A model generated the notes under the pieces. The model made no database searches. It worked only from the letters and a program-made list of their open reading frames with translations, and was not told the DNA's origin. A program made the translations under genes and the position numbers. Positions 32,403 to 44,400 of a DNA stretch of 64,000 nucleotides are shown here, piece after piece (the stretch's first letter is position 1; the number at the start of each line of letters is the position of its first letter). The stretch is from the NCBI GenBank assembly GCA_946894095.1, contig OX335644.1, forward strand, positions 17,217,595 through 17,281,594, given 5' to 3'. This stretch comes from Incurvaria masculella (lineage: Eukaryota; Arthropoda; Insecta; Lepidoptera; Incurvariidae).

Positions 32403-32933
32403 TGTTTAGAGCTCTACGAGAGTAAGTGGACTGTAGTGTATGCAATATGATGGAGGTTTGACTCACTAACCTTTTCGAATACACCTTCCACGACCTTTCA
32501 TCCCGCGCACTGGCTCAGGTTGGCGGCAGCGGCGGCGGTGCGGTGCAGTCTCTTAAAGGGCTGGAGGTCACTGAGGTCACTGTTCTCGATAAACGTAGTC
32601 GATGCAAAGAAAAGATCTTGGGTTTGGTGGATCTGCGACAGGACGGCCAGAAGTCGGTTCGCTCGCGCGCGAAGGTCAGTTCTCACTGCCGTTTGATTCG
32701 CGCCAGCCGCGGCACGGCGACGCGTTGGTCACGATGCATGGACCAATCATGGACGCCGAATTTCGGCGGCAACCAATACGCTGAGACTTCGGGCCGTTTC
32801 GAGCGTATTTGAAAGGGAAAAGTAAGTTCAAACCTCAACCGATTAATTGCAATTTGAATTTGAAACATTTGAACGTAAAGTACCTAATCGAAATTGTGCA
32901 ATCACGTTGGATTTGAACCTTCCGTACGGAACA
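32403..32933 (-). repeat. 3' LTR of the BEL/Pao element
   Basis: Plus-strand sequence starts TGTTTAGAGCTCTACGAGAG and ends CCTTCCGTACGGAACA. Short frames inside it are duplicated exactly in the other LTR and are not genes. Confidence 0.95.
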
Positions 32934-33143
32934 TACAGCCCGCCTTGAAACAACCTAGTTATTTCAAAGAAAACAAAGTAAATGAAAAGAAAAAGGTAAA
33001 GCTGAACTTGTAAATATAAATTGAAACGAAAGTTAACTTAATTCTAAAGTGGTTAAATAGTGAATATGAATATTCGAAAATAAATATAACGTAATTTGAA
33101 CTTAAAGTCTAAAGTGCTTGATAACCAATAGTCTATAAACGAT

Positions 33144-36100
33144 TTATTCAATCGGGAGTGGGCACACCTTCACAACGGGTCGTTTGACCAGATTGTTGCC
33201 CATCCGCAAGCTAACAGCGCGAGTAACACCGTCTGTACCGGGATGTAGAGCATCTACTCGAGCGAGCTTCCACTGGAGAGGAGGGAGATTATCTTCGCGA
33301 ACGAGAACTACGGAACCCTTGCGCACGGGTGTCAGCGCCTCGCGAGACGTCCACCACTTTCCGCGCTGTTGCAGCTGGTGAAGATACTCCTTGGACCAGC
33401 GTCTCCACAGATGCTGAGTAAACTGCTGCACCAGTCTCCAACGCGTAAGGCGTGAAGGCTTGGTATCGGTTAGGTCGGTATCCGCGAGGGTAGTGAGTGG
33501 AGAACCCACCAAGAAATGAGCTGGACTCAAAGCTAGCACCTCGGGCTCGCTACTGAGAATGCAAAGAGGTCGACTATTCAGAATGGCCTCGCATTCGCAA
33601 ATGAAAGTATGAAACTCATCGTAAGTTAAAACTTGCGTACCGACTACGCGACGTAAATGGTGTTTGAAACTTTTCACACCGGCTTCCCAAATTCCACCAA
33701 AGTGACTGGCGGAGGCGGGATTGAAATGCCATGAAATTCCCAAAGAAACTCCGTGCTCGGCTACGAAATTCTGATTTGATTTGTCGTTAAGAAATGAGTA
33801 CAGATTTTTCAAGTAAGTATCTGAACCGGCAAAATTAGTGCCATTATCAGAGAAAATGTCACTCGGTACGCCGCGCCTAGATACAAAACGTCGCAAGGCA
33901 GCTATGAAAGATTCAGTCGAAAGGTCACTGACCAATTCTAAGTGTACGCACTTGGTCGCCATGCATACGAATATGGCCACGTACGATTTATAAATTTTTG
34001 CGTTACGTATTTTGTTCGCGCGAGTGTGAAAGAAGCCGCAATAATCTACTCCAACTTTAGAAAAGACACGAGCAGGGCGGACCCTGTCGGCTGGAAGAGA
34101 CGACATGATGGGCTGTGGCGCGTGTGGTTTCGCGCGGAAACATTTTACACAGAGGTGCACTCGGCGACGGATGACGTCACGCGCTGCAAGTATCCAGAAA
34201 CGTTGCAGCAGAATGTACTGCAGCGCTTGCGGACCTGCATGTAGGTATTGTACGTGCATACTATCAATTATAAGATGAGTTAGGTGGTGAGATTTAGGTA
34301 ATATTATTTGATGTTTTGTCTCATATGGAAGGAATGATTTGTCAATCCTGCCACCTACTCGCAATATGTTTTCAGAGTCCAAAAATGGATTGAGACGTCG
34401 CAATTTGTCTGAACACACTGTCTTGGTTTTTATTTTTATTAAATCATACTGAAAGGCGTTTCCTTGCGCAATTTTTATGAGACATTTCAACGCATACTTA
34501 TTTTCCGAAACTGAAATGTATGGACGATTGCAATTGTCATCTAATTGTTTTCGACATTTACGATAAAATCTGAATATGTAAGAAACCACTCGCAGTAGTT
34601 TATCGAGACTTGAAAACTTTGCAATGAAATCGGTGTCAGGCGCTTCCGGGTTTAAAATAGAAAGAACCTGTTTTCGCTTCTCCTCTTCAGTTTGAAGTAT
34701 GGTAGGTAATTTCGGCCACTCGTTTTCTGGCAATCGAAGCCAGGGAGGTCCCGAAAACCATAACTTGTGTTGAATGAATTCCGAAGGGTACATACCCCTA
34801 GAGGCCGAGTCAGAGGGATTATCAGCCGAGGGTACGTGGCGCCACCTGTTGGCTGGCACGCGAGAAAGGATTTCGGTAACTCGGTTTGCTACAAACACTT
34901 TGTACTCGTGCGCCGACGCCGATAGCCAAGAAAGGACGATTGTCGAATCCGTCCAAGCGTGAACTTCAGTTATGTCGACCATGTGTCTGTATGTGTTTAC
35001 AACCAACTCGATAAGTTTCGCTAAAATGAATGCCGCTGTAAGTTCGAGACGAGGAATAGATAGTCTTTTTAACGGCGCAACTTTGGTTTTAGCAATTAGC
35101 AAATGAATGCCATCACGATCACAATGACGTAAATACACGCATGCGCCCATGGACTTTTCAGAACTGTCAGAAAAGCCGTGAATTTGGACACTGTCTGTTG
35201 TAGGCAAAATATGTCTCGGAAAATGTATTTTCGATAGAAGAGGTAGTTCTGATTTTATACGATCCCAGATTTCTATGATTTCACGAGGAGGAGCTTCGTC
35301 CCAGTCGGTTTTGGTCAACCACATACTTTGGATAAGCTGCTTGTCCAAGATAACCACCGGACCTAGAAATCCTAAAGGATCGTATAATCGAAATATTTCA
35401 GACAAGATAGTTCGCTTTGTACTTTCACGCGGTTTGCAATTTATTTCGAAATTAAAACAATCTTGTTTCGGGTTCCACCTCAGCCCAAGTACTTTCACGC
35501 CAGCGGTGCTGTCGTCGAGATCGGAAAATACGATATGGTCGTGCTTCTGCTCTGCCAATGACTCCTCGGCGAGGACCGAGGAGAGGAGAGCGGGGTTGTT
35601 GCTACACCATTTCCGCAGCTCGAAGCAGCCAGATTTGCAAATATCAATGAGTTCTTGCTGCAGAGTCAAGGCTTCCGATTCACTGGCGGCTCCGGTGACC
35701 ACATCGTCGACGAAAACATCGCTCAGTAATACTTGCGCGGCGCGCGGGAAACGATCCTTCTCGTCTTGAGCGAGTTGCTTGATCGTTCGCAGTGCGAGGT
35801 AGGGTGAACTCCTCAAGCCGAACACGACAGCGCGGTGTCTGTATGTCAGTATTGGTGAGGTAGGAGAAGGTCGCCAGAGTATAAGCTGGAAGTTCCGATC
35901 TTGCTCCCGGACAAGAATTTGTCTGTACATTTGTTTAATGTCGGAAATTAGAACAATAGGATGAACGCGAAATTTTAACAGTACATGTACTATATCTTGA
36001 TGCAAATTAGGTCCCGTTATGAGAATATCGTTTAGTGATTTTCCATTTGATGTTTTACATCCGCCGTCAAACACAACGCGGACTTTGGTAGTGACGGAAC

Positions 36101-38513
36101 CCTCCCGCACCACGCAGTGGTGTGGAATGAAATAGGTATTTGCAACGGAACGCTCCGATTTCTCGAGAACCTCCATGTGATTTAAATCCACGTACTCCTG
36201 GAGACATTGATTGTATTGTTCTCGCAGAGAGGGATTTTTTTGCAAGCGAAATTCAAGTTTTTTGTACCTAGATAATGCAATATCGTAGGACTCGCCCAAC
36301 TGATGCGCATCGGGCTGAAATGGCAGGGGTACGATGAAACGTCCTGTCGGGTCACGTGTGACAGTTTTTGAGTACAAATCGTCACAATATTTATTTTGCG
36401 GAGAAATAAACTCTGTTTCGGGAATTGATTCAAGTTCCCAAAATTTTTGCAAGGACATGTCGATGTCATCGGAAAATGAGCTATGACATGTGTGAAAAGG
36501 AATGGAACCGGGATGTTTTATTTTACCTATAAGCAGGTGCCCAAATATGCTATCAATAGCAGTGGGCGTGTCTGGGGGTCCGTGAACTCCGCACAGAACC
36601 TCTGCCAATAGATCGGCACCGATCAATAATTCAATCGGTCTCGCCGTCTTCAGGTCCGAATCCGCAAGTGAAATATTTTTTAAGTGGGGCCAACTGTCAA
36701 TAGGTATGTTAACATCGGGCATGTAGCGAGTGAGTTTAGATAAAATGAGTGCTTCGACGATAGGACCGCTTTTGTTGTGCGGAGAAAGTTGAAAATTAAC
36801 TACACCTCGCGTCGGTATAGTTCTATTTATTTCTATTCCTTCCAAAGGTACATCAACTCGTCGCCTTGGTAATCGTAAACGTTCTACGCAGGCTTCGGTA
36901 ATGATAGTCGCCTGCGACCCGCTGTCAATGATGCAGCGCACGGTTTGTTTCCGATCACAGCCTAGGTAAATATCCGCGAGCGCAGTGCTCAACAACACAG
37001 TATTATGTGTGTAGGTTGGATTTGCATCCGTACTGGTGCTAGCTAGCGACGCGGCCAACGTCATAGTGTCGTTAGGCTCTGGCGCATGCGCAGGCACGAG
37101 CGGCGGCGCAGGCGGCGGATGTGGCGGCGGCGCAGGCGCAGCGACAGCGGCTACGATCAGCGGAATCTCCTCGTGTAACAACGAGTGATGTTTTTGATTG
37201 CAAGTTCGACATGTAAACTTTGATTTACAATCTTTTATGTCGTGGCCTACATTCAGACAGTTGATGCAAATTTTCTGTCCCTTGATAGTGGTACGCCTAG
37301 CAGAGACGGACAAGTTTTGAAACTGTGGGCATTTCCCGAGTGAGTGTGCCGATTGACACACGATGCACTTGAAACGATGTTGTTCCGATGTAGTTGTAGC
37401 CGCGGCACAAAACTTCGACGGCACTTGGTTTTGTTTGTAATGCGAATTAGTTTGAACGGAACTCTTCGCATTATTACTTGCCGAGGAATCAGAAGTTCTG
37501 TTGAAATTTACAATTTCATTCGCTGCGAGTTCTTTATTTAGAAATGTAAGTAACTCTGCCAGTGTAGGTATCGAACTACATGAAGGCAGCGAGATTTCAA
37601 ACCGTTTGCGCAAATTTGCGCCTAATCTGCGCAGCAATAAGTTAATGAGAATGAAATCCCACTCTTTAATCGGAAATTTCATCATTTCGAGTGCTTTAAG
37701 ATTTTCCTGAAAAATGTTTAAGATGTTGCGCAAGCCTTTATCGGAGTTGGAAAGGTTTTCCAAATCGAGAATGCGATCGAGATGTCTGCACGCGATGAGA
37801 CGAAGATTTTCATATCTCGATTTTAACATGTCCACTGCTACCTGATAATTTTCATTTGTGACTGGTATGGATTTTATCAGGTTGTATGGCTCATTTTTTA
37901 GACATGTCAACAAATACCTAAACTTCTCAACATCCTCGTACCTGGTGCTACTGTGAACGATAGAATTGTACAGATCGAAAAATGCGTTCCAATCCGTAGG
38001 TTCCCCAGCGAAAGTAGGTAAGGACAGGGTAGGTAGTCGTGGTTTATCGTGTCCAGAGGTCCCGCAGCAGTGGCTTACATCGCGCGCTGTAGAATTATGA
38101 ACTGAATGACTCATCCTGCGAGTAATTAGCTCGGCTTGCTTTAATTTACTCGCAGAGACTTGGATTTTGTAGTAAAGGTCGTTGAAATCTGATCGTATGG
38201 TCAATTGTTCAGTTTTGTCAAATTGACCACTAGCCATAAGATATTTTTCAATTTTTATTTGATTTTTTGAAAATTTTCTTTGAAGAGTTAGGAGCTCTTT
38301 TGCGCGGCAAAGAAACTCGTCCGTGTCGATAATGTCGGAAATAGCGCGCAATTCCGTGAATATTATGTCACGTTCAAACAAATCCTGTTCGTACGGAATA
38401 GCCTTGATAACTCGGCGTGTTGTCCTTTCAGGATTCGAACCCGTTTCAGAATTTATGTTTGAAACGGCGGTTGGCGGAAACGAGTCGCCCGGTTGCGCCA
38501 TTTTGTTAAACAC
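33144..38513 (-). CDS. BEL/Pao gag-pol polyprotein, intact
   Basis: One uninterrupted frame of 1789 codons holds all expected domains in BEL/Pao order. The gag region (about 1-380) has the PTFAGEPTDWNAFFDLY motif. CCHC-type knuckles lie near 383-395 and 416-438. An aspartic protease is marked by IIDSGSQATI (529-538). The reverse transcriptase has VFVDDVV (933-939). RNase H is marked by GFSDSS (1113-1118) and AWTDS (1186-1190). The integrase has a zinc-binding HHCC region (about 1420-1458) and acidic residues in GVDYCGFF (D1490), SDNGTNF (D1556) and GGIWEAG (E1610). The absence of stops or frameshifts, with matching LTRs, points to recent activity. A proline-rich linker (about 458-480) separates gag from protease. 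Confidence 0.96.
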   Translation of the reverse strand: MFNKMAQPGDSFPPTAVSNINSETGSNPERTTRRVIKAIPYEQDLFERDIIFTELRAISDIIDTDEFLCRAKELLTLQRKFSKNQIKIEKYLMASGQFDKTEQLTIRSDFNDLYYKIQVSASKLKQAELITRRMSHSVHNSTARDVSHCCGTSGHDKPRLPTLSLPTFAGEPTDWNAFFDLYNSIVHSSTRYEDVEKFRYLLTCLKNEPYNLIKSIPVTNENYQVAVDMLKSRYENLRLIACRHLDRILDLENLSNSDKGLRNILNIFQENLKALEMMKFPIKEWDFILINLLLRRLGANLRKRFEISLPSCSSIPTLAELLTFLNKELAANEIVNFNRTSDSSASNNAKSSVQTNSHYKQNQVPSKFCAAATTTSEQHRFKCIVCQSAHSLGKCPQFQNLSVSARRTTIKGQKICINCLNVGHDIKDCKSKFTCRTCNQKHHSLLHEEIPLIVAAVAAPAPPPHPPPAPPLVPAHAPEPNDTMTLAASLASTSTDANPTYTHNTVLLSTALADIYLGCDRKQTVRCIIDSGSQATIITEACVERLRLPRRRVDVPLEGIEINRTIPTRGVVNFQLSPHNKSGPIVEALILSKLTRYMPDVNIPIDSWPHLKNISLADSDLKTARPIELLIGADLLAEVLCGVHGPPDTPTAIDSIFGHLLIGKIKHPGSIPFHTCHSSFSDDIDMSLQKFWELESIPETEFISPQNKYCDDLYSKTVTRDPTGRFIVPLPFQPDAHQLGESYDIALSRYKKLEFRLQKNPSLREQYNQCLQEYVDLNHMEVLEKSERSVANTYFIPHHCVVREGSVTTKVRVVFDGGCKTSNGKSLNDILITGPNLHQDIVHVLLKFRVHPIVLISDIKQMYRQILVREQDRNFQLILWRPSPTSPILTYRHRAVVFGLRSSPYLALRTIKQLAQDEKDRFPRAAQVLLSDVFVDDVVTGAASESEALTLQQELIDICKSGCFELRKWCSNNPALLSSVLAEESLAEQKHDHIVFSDLDDSTAGVKVLGLRWNPKQDCFNFEINCKPRESTKRTILSEIFRLYDPLGFLGPVVILDKQLIQSMWLTKTDWDEAPPREIIEIWDRIKSELPLLSKIHFPRHILPTTDSVQIHGFSDSSEKSMGACVYLRHCDRDGIHLLIAKTKVAPLKRLSIPRLELTAAFILAKLIELVVNTYRHMVDITEVHAWTDSTIVLSWLSASAHEYKVFVANRVTEILSRVPANRWRHVPSADNPSDSASRGMYPSEFIQHKLWFSGPPWLRLPENEWPKLPTILQTEEEKRKQVLSILNPEAPDTDFIAKFSSLDKLLRVVSYIFRFYRKCRKQLDDNCNRPYISVSENKYALKCLIKIAQGNAFQYDLIKIKTKTVCSDKLRRLNPFLDSENILRVGGRIDKSFLPYETKHQIILPKSHHLTHLIIDSMHVQYLHAGPQALQYILLQRFWILAARDVIRRRVHLCVKCFRAKPHAPQPIMSSLPADRVRPARVFSKVGVDYCGFFHTRANKIRNAKIYKSYVAIFVCMATKCVHLELVSDLSTESFIAALRRFVSRRGVPSDIFSDNGTNFAGSDTYLKNLYSFLNDKSNQNFVAEHGVSLGISWHFNPASASHFGGIWEAGVKSFKHHLRRVVGTQVLTYDEFHTFICECEAILNSRPLCILSSEPEVLALSPAHFLVGSPLTTLADTDLTDTKPSRLTRWRLVQQFTQHLWRRWSKEYLHQLQQRGKWWTSREALTPVRKGSVVLVREDNLPPLQWKLARVDALHPGTDGVTRAVSLRMGNNLVKRPVVKVCPLPIE

Positions 38514-39108
38514 GTAAATTAAACCGAGTAAAATTTAAAATGTAAGTGTAAATGATATGTAAGTTTAAATGATATGCAAGTGTAAATGATATAAAATTGT
38601 TAATTGTAAACCATTAATTACGCAAATGGGTACGCAACGTAAAGTAGGTTGTACTGAAACTGAAATAAACGCTCGAACCGAGCTGCGCGCGTAGCAATAC
38701 AAAACCGGTTTGGCTGTAAAGATGTGTCTGAAATAGTTGAAATGTAATCGATAGATGCGATTGCTTATTATTGTGAAGTTAGAAAATGAATGAAATAACC
38801 GTTAGATATAATATGAAGATGTGCGCAAACCCGAAAGAATGTAGGTAGGTAGGTGTTTAAAGGTAAGTAGGTAGGTACCTATCGCTCGCGATTTGACTAT
38901 CAAGCACTGTGAAGCCGTTTGCAATGCAACTGTAACAATATATTTAAAAATGGCTACAGGGAACGTTGCCACGAAATGACGTCGGTTCCACGATAAGTGA
39001 TTCCTACTATGGTTACCTGTTGCAAACTTTGAAAACGTATGGCGGCAGCGTACGCGCGCCGTGACTGCACAATCTAGAAATATTACTTATGTTCGGTTCG
39101 GAGGGCCA

Positions 39109-39639
39109 TGTTTAGAGCTCTACGAGAGTAAGTGGACTGTAGTGTATGCAATATGATGGAGGTTTGACTCACTAACCTTTTCGAATACACCTTCCACGAC
39201 CTTTCATCCCGCGCACTGGCTCAGGTTGGCGGCAGCGGCGGCGGTGCGGTGCAGTCTCTTAAAGGGCTGGAGGTCACTGAGGTCACTGTTCTCGATAAAC
39301 GTAGTCGATGCAAAGAAAAGATCTTGGGTTTGGTGGATCTGCGACAGGACGGCCAGAAGTCGGTTCGCTCGCGCGCGAAGGTCAGTTCTCACTGCCGTTT
39401 GATTCGCGCCAGCCGCGGCACGGCGACGCGTTGGTCACGATGCATGGACCAATCATGGACGCCGAATTTCGGCGGCAACCAATACGCTGAGACTTCGGGC
39501 CGTTTCGAGCGTATTTGAAAGGGAAAAGTAAGTTCAAACCTCAACCGATTAATTGCAATTTGAATTTGAAACATTTGAACGTAAAGTACCTAATCGAAAT
39601 TGTGCAATCACGTTGGATTTGAACCTTCCGTACGGAACA
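39109..39639 (-). repeat. 5' LTR of the BEL/Pao element
   Basis: Same length and ends as the left LTR. It carries the element's promoter by analogy with the family. Confidence 0.95.
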
Positions 39640-39644
39640 GTTTA

Positions 39645-41229
39645 TATAATGTTTATATTCTTATAATGTAAGCTATTTATAAAGAGTTTATTATTAAATG
39701 TTAAACGAATGATAATGTAAACACGAAAAAAGAACATAGAGTAAATATTAATAATTCCGTACAGTCTGTTTTATTTTAATATCCCCATTGTGTCGAGTGA
39801 TAACCCTAACGCCGCTGCGGCGACGTTGAATCTCACACGGACGAGGAGTGTCGACGGCACGATCTTAGTTATTTAAACACATTTTAATTTTATTCTAAGT
39901 GATAGTTATATTTTGTGTCATCAAATAATAATTTGTTATATTTCGTAAACAATATTTATCATCTCTTTTTATCTTGACTAATAATTATGAAAAAAGTTAC
40001 TTCATACTTACTCGACAAAAAAGATAATTTGAAACAAATAACAACATTATTGCAATGAAAGAGGTTTTATTTTTAAAAGAATATAATTTTTTAAAGGTGG
40101 TATAACAAAAATATTTTTAACAATAAATATTTTTTTTTGATGTAAAACAACTTACACCGACAGAAGTATTTGTTTAGTGGTACTTTAAACATAACAAGTT
40201 CATCTAATGTAATCGAATGGAACACAATTCACAATTCTTATTAAAATGTACATACCTGTGCTGGAACTACACTTACATACTACTTTGGAAGATATTTCCA
40301 TTACACACCTAGATTATTACCTTAAAAACAGTATTCCCTTAAGGTACAATTGGTTGCTTGTACACATAGGGAAAGGTGTATTCATTTAGTTATCCAGATA
40401 TATGTACATATTTTCAGTACTTTAGATTACACAAGGAATAATTTTCACCTTAATATTCCACAATTTCGTTATTTCGATCACTTCACTTGAAGGTGCCATT
40501 TGAAAGTATTTCTCATTTGAAAATTTAGAACGTTTGGCACCAATCTGACATTTCACAATACCAAGATCTGGATTTGTGTATTTTCTTCTGTTGCGAACAC
40601 TCCTATTTGATATTGTCATGATAAAAAGGGGCAAAAAAATCAATGCCCAAGGAATGGTCCTATCACTTGATTTAAAATACTTTTAAGTACTTTTAGAAAT
40701 TCTTAATAACAATATTTACACAGTGTATAAATGCATATTCAAAAGTACAATACAGAATGGCCTACTCTTGGAACTATGCACTCACGAATCAGGAATCTTT
40801 CAGTTGAGAAATCTGCTTTGACAACAGCTATAAAAGTAGTTTTGTCAAATGAAAGTTTCCTGATTCCTCAGCACGGAATTCCAAGAACAGGCCTGCAGAG
40901 CCTGTAGTCCGACTTCTCACCTAAATTGCTGTGTACACCAAGCCGATCGACTAGCTTTTTTTAAATAAATGAAGAATTGGGGCATTAAGCGAACTAACAT
41001 TTGCGAGTCCAGGTTTGATTCGACAGCTTACGCATCTTTGCTGTGAATACGTTGATGTTGCCGTAAACGCTGACTCCGCGTCTGTCAGTAATCTGAGTTT
41101 GTTTTTGACAGGTTAAAGACATAAAACTGGTATGTGTTTGACGTTTTCGGTAAACGCCAATTTTGGTGCGAACTCTGACTACCCCTACAGATTGAGATTA
41201 CCATGGCTTTAGAGTAATTCCGCAGCGGA
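39645..41229. other. intergenic/THAP-intron region upstream of boca 3' end
   Basis: AT-rich except for a small GC-rich block (about 39805-39865). No continuation of the THAP finger was found on the plus strand. It includes the 135-bp inverted-repeat element at 40759-40893 and the probable 3' untranslated region of boca. Confidence 0.5.
40759..40893. mobile_element. 135-bp MITE-like hairpin
   Basis: GGCCTACTCTTGGAA at the start pairs with TTCCAAGAACAGGCC at the end. The pairing extends through TCAGGAATCTTTCA and its complement to TTTGACAACAGC versus TTTTGTCAAA. There is no coding capacity. Confidence 0.7.
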
Positions 41230-41410
41230 TCACAACTCGTCACCTATCCGGACGGCCTTGTTCCGAACGTGGGGCTTATTGCCGAGGTAGGACTTGCCCT
41301 CGATGGTGAACTCCTGCAGCTCTTCCTGCTCCATGAGGAAGTCCTTGGCCGTGAACGCCTGCGAGCCGTCCTTGAACATGAAGATGGCGCGGTCGTCGTC
41401 GATCATGAAC
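41230..41410 (-). CDS. boca: boca exon 4 with ER-retrieval C-terminus
   Basis: The acceptor is GCCTTTGCAG. It completes Arg, then FMIDDDRAIFMFKDGSQAFT, and ends AVRIGDEL with TGA at 41230-41232. GDEL is a KDEL-type ER-retrieval signal. Only 80 bp separate its acceptor from the left arm of the fold-back structure. Confidence 0.96.
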
Positions 41411-44400
41411 CTGCAAAGGCAAATGCTTATTACTTTCCATACATAGGCCAATGAATGAAGCTAAAATTTGGGGCTTACCAAAGCACTAAATCGTCCGTCC
41501 ATGAAATCTTCAGAATGTGTACAAATACAGGTTTTAAAAATTAATGACTAAGAATCTAACATTTTTTTTTCCCGGAACTTAGGTATTTTGGCCAAAAACA
41601 CAAAATATGCGGTATCATTTGCTGCAAAAATGGCCCGCCAAATTTCTTTTCAATGTCTAATAAAATGGGTTAATAGGTATATATGTGTTCAGGAATCCAA
41701 CAATTTTTTTACACAAAAGCGAGTTTTTTTTAAAAAATACACAGTTTTCGCTCTCATAAACTCGGCAGAATTGGGCAGCCCAATCTGTCGTCACACATTT
41801 GTTTTTAATTCTTATCAGATCGATAATTTCAACGAATCCAACAAATTTATTACTGGCAACACATATATTTTGCTAATGGCCAAATAAAGTAAACGGCATA
41901 ATTTGCCCGCCTATTTTTTAAATTATAATGATAATAAATTATATAGACGAACATACTTTTAACAGAATCCAACAAAAAATTTACATGCCAGTCAGTTTTG
42001 CAGCGTATAACGTAACATTGAATTTCGCGCTAAAATAGCTTGGCGAAAGCGGGTGGTAGGCGGCGCGGTGCGGAGGCAGTGCGGAGCGGTGGCGTGGGAA
42101 CGGTGGCGGCGGTAAGAAAGGGTTTAGCCTGTGTTAGTGATACCGATTACGAAGTAATTATTAGTATTATCTTTGGTGATACTTATGTATAGTTCGTTTT
42201 CATGCGTAGTACCTGCATAATGGACAAGAGTTTATAAGTGTGATGTGAAATTTAAATTAATTAATTCACCAATTTGATAAAGGTATTATTCTTTTGTAAT
42301 TGCTAGTGATCGTCTAATATACACATGTAAATGAGTAAAATACTTTGGTAAAGGTTGAATACAATTTGAGTTATTTTATTTTTATGCAAGATGATTCCGC
42401 GAAGATAAATCACTGAAATTAGATAAACTACATATTTATAATTCACAAATTGATTCACGGTGGATTAAACATACATTCATGAATGAAGAACGTGATATAT
42501 CACGTTCTTGGATTCAGTGCCGCACTAGCTTAGTACGAAAAAGTATATTTACTTATTGAATTATGTTGTGCCTTGGGCGTCAGGGCAAATAGGAGCCGAA
42601 AGCGCTAGACCCGAGCACGCCTGTGAAATACCCCGCAATTCGCTTGCACCGGTCATATAATACTGACCATACATTTAAAAGTATGGAAAATTTACTGTTT
42701 CGAGCGTATTCAAATGCGAATATCTAGTTAATTACTCATCAGATTTTAGTGAAGTTTCATCAATTCAAATAACACGTTGAAGACTCCATAAGCATAAAAA
42801 AAGATCGTCGGTGTATAAAGTACCGGTGAAAATGTCTCAAAACATTTTTTTAAATTTTAAATGTATGAAAATATATATACCGTCCATCTTTTTTGTTTAT
42901 GGAGTGTCTGGCGTGCTATCTTTAATGGTGAAAATCTCATTTAAATCTGACCATTAATTTCCGAGATATTCGCATGTGAATACTGTCGAAACAGTAAATT
43001 TTCCATACATTAAAAACTTAAAACTATTTTTGAAAGGCATTTTCACCGATCTAAAAAAACATTAAAAAATGTGGTCTATATCGAATATAGATAACGTTGG
43101 ATCGGTGAAAATGCCTTTAACAATGTTTTAAATGTAAAGGTATTAAAAATTTACTGTTTTGAGTGCATTCAATTGCGAATATCTCGTAAATTAGTCGTCA
43201 GATTTTAATGAAGTTTTCATCATTTTAAATAACACGTCAACGACTCCATGAGCATGAAAAACCGGCCATGTGCGAGTCTGACTCGCACACGAAGGGTTCC
43301 GTACCCTCGTACAAGACATAACACAAAAAAGTTTTGTGTGTAATTTTGACTATTTTTTTATTCCATATTTTTTGCTTATGGAGTATTTAACGTGCTATCT
43401 CTAATGGGGAAAACCTCATTTAAATCTGTATATACGGTACATACATTTGCATCGGTATAAATGCCTCTTTCTTTAAAATTCCTTCAAAAAATTTTGAAAT
43501 TTTTAAATGTGTTTTTGTTTGCTCAAGGCGTCTTCAACCTGTTATTTTGAATGGTGAAAACTATATTTAAATCTGACCATTAATTTCTGAGATATTCGCA
43601 TGTGAATACTGTCGAAACAGTACATTTTCAATACATTTAAAACTTAAAACAATTTTTAAAAGGCGTTTTCACCGGTCTAAAAAAAACATGAAAAATGTGT
43701 TCTATTGTGAAAATAGAAAACGTTGGATCGGTACAAATGGCTTTAACAATGTTGTAAATGTAAAGGTATTGAAAATTTACTGTTTTGAGCGCATTCGAAT
43801 GCGAATATCTCGTAAATTAGTCGTCAGATTTTAATACAGTTTTGATCATTTAAAATAACACGTGAACGACTCCATGAGCATGAAAAACCGGCCATGTGCG
43901 AGTCTGACTCGCACACGAAGGGTTCCGTACCGTCGAACAAGACATAACACAAACAAGTTTTGCATGTAATCTTAACTTTTTTTTAATTCCATATGTTTTT
44001 CTTATGGAGTCTTTGACGTGCTATCTCTAATGGTGAAAACGTCATTTAAATCTGTAAATACGGTACATACATTTGCATCGGTATAAATGCCTCTTTCTTT
44101 AAAATTCGTTTAAAAACCTTTGAAAATTTTAAATTTGTGAAAATATAAATACCGTTGATCTTTGTTTGCTCATGGAGTCTTCAATCTATTACTTTGAATG
44201 GTGAAAACTTTATTTAAATCTGACCATTAATTTCCGAGATATTCGCATATGAATCTGTCGAAACAGTACATTTTCAATACATTTAAAACTTAAAAGAATT
44301 TTTAAAAGGCGTTTTCACCGGTCTAAAAAAACATGAAAAATGTGTTCTATTACGAAAATAGAAAACGTTGGATCGGTACAAATGGCTTTAACAATGTTTT

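Larger units (their letters stand above)
32403..39639 (-). mobile_element. BEL/Pao LTR retrotransposon, full length
   Basis: Two 531-bp direct repeats (32403-32933 and 39109-39639) start TG and end CA on the plus strand, and appear identical wherever I compared them. Both outer flanks are GTTTA (32398-32402 and 39640-39644), a 5-bp target duplication typical of this superfamily. The polyprotein runs on the minus strand, so the right LTR is the 5' LTR. Next to it, on the minus strand, TGGCCCTCCGAACCG starts with TGG as a tRNA primer-binding site does. A purine-rich AAGGCGGG lies just before the other LTR. Confidence 0.96.

Noticed and set aside
33942..35769. Plus-strand frames of 100-164 codons within the retrotransposon
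   Set aside because: They are antisense to the intact polyprotein.
41588..41887. 99-codon plus-strand frame, with a near-identical 128-codon minus-strand frame at 49135-49521
   Set aside because: The similarity comes from the inverted arms. The frames have no known motif and are broken by differences between arms, so I treat them as repeat DNA. A real tiny protein cannot be fully excluded.
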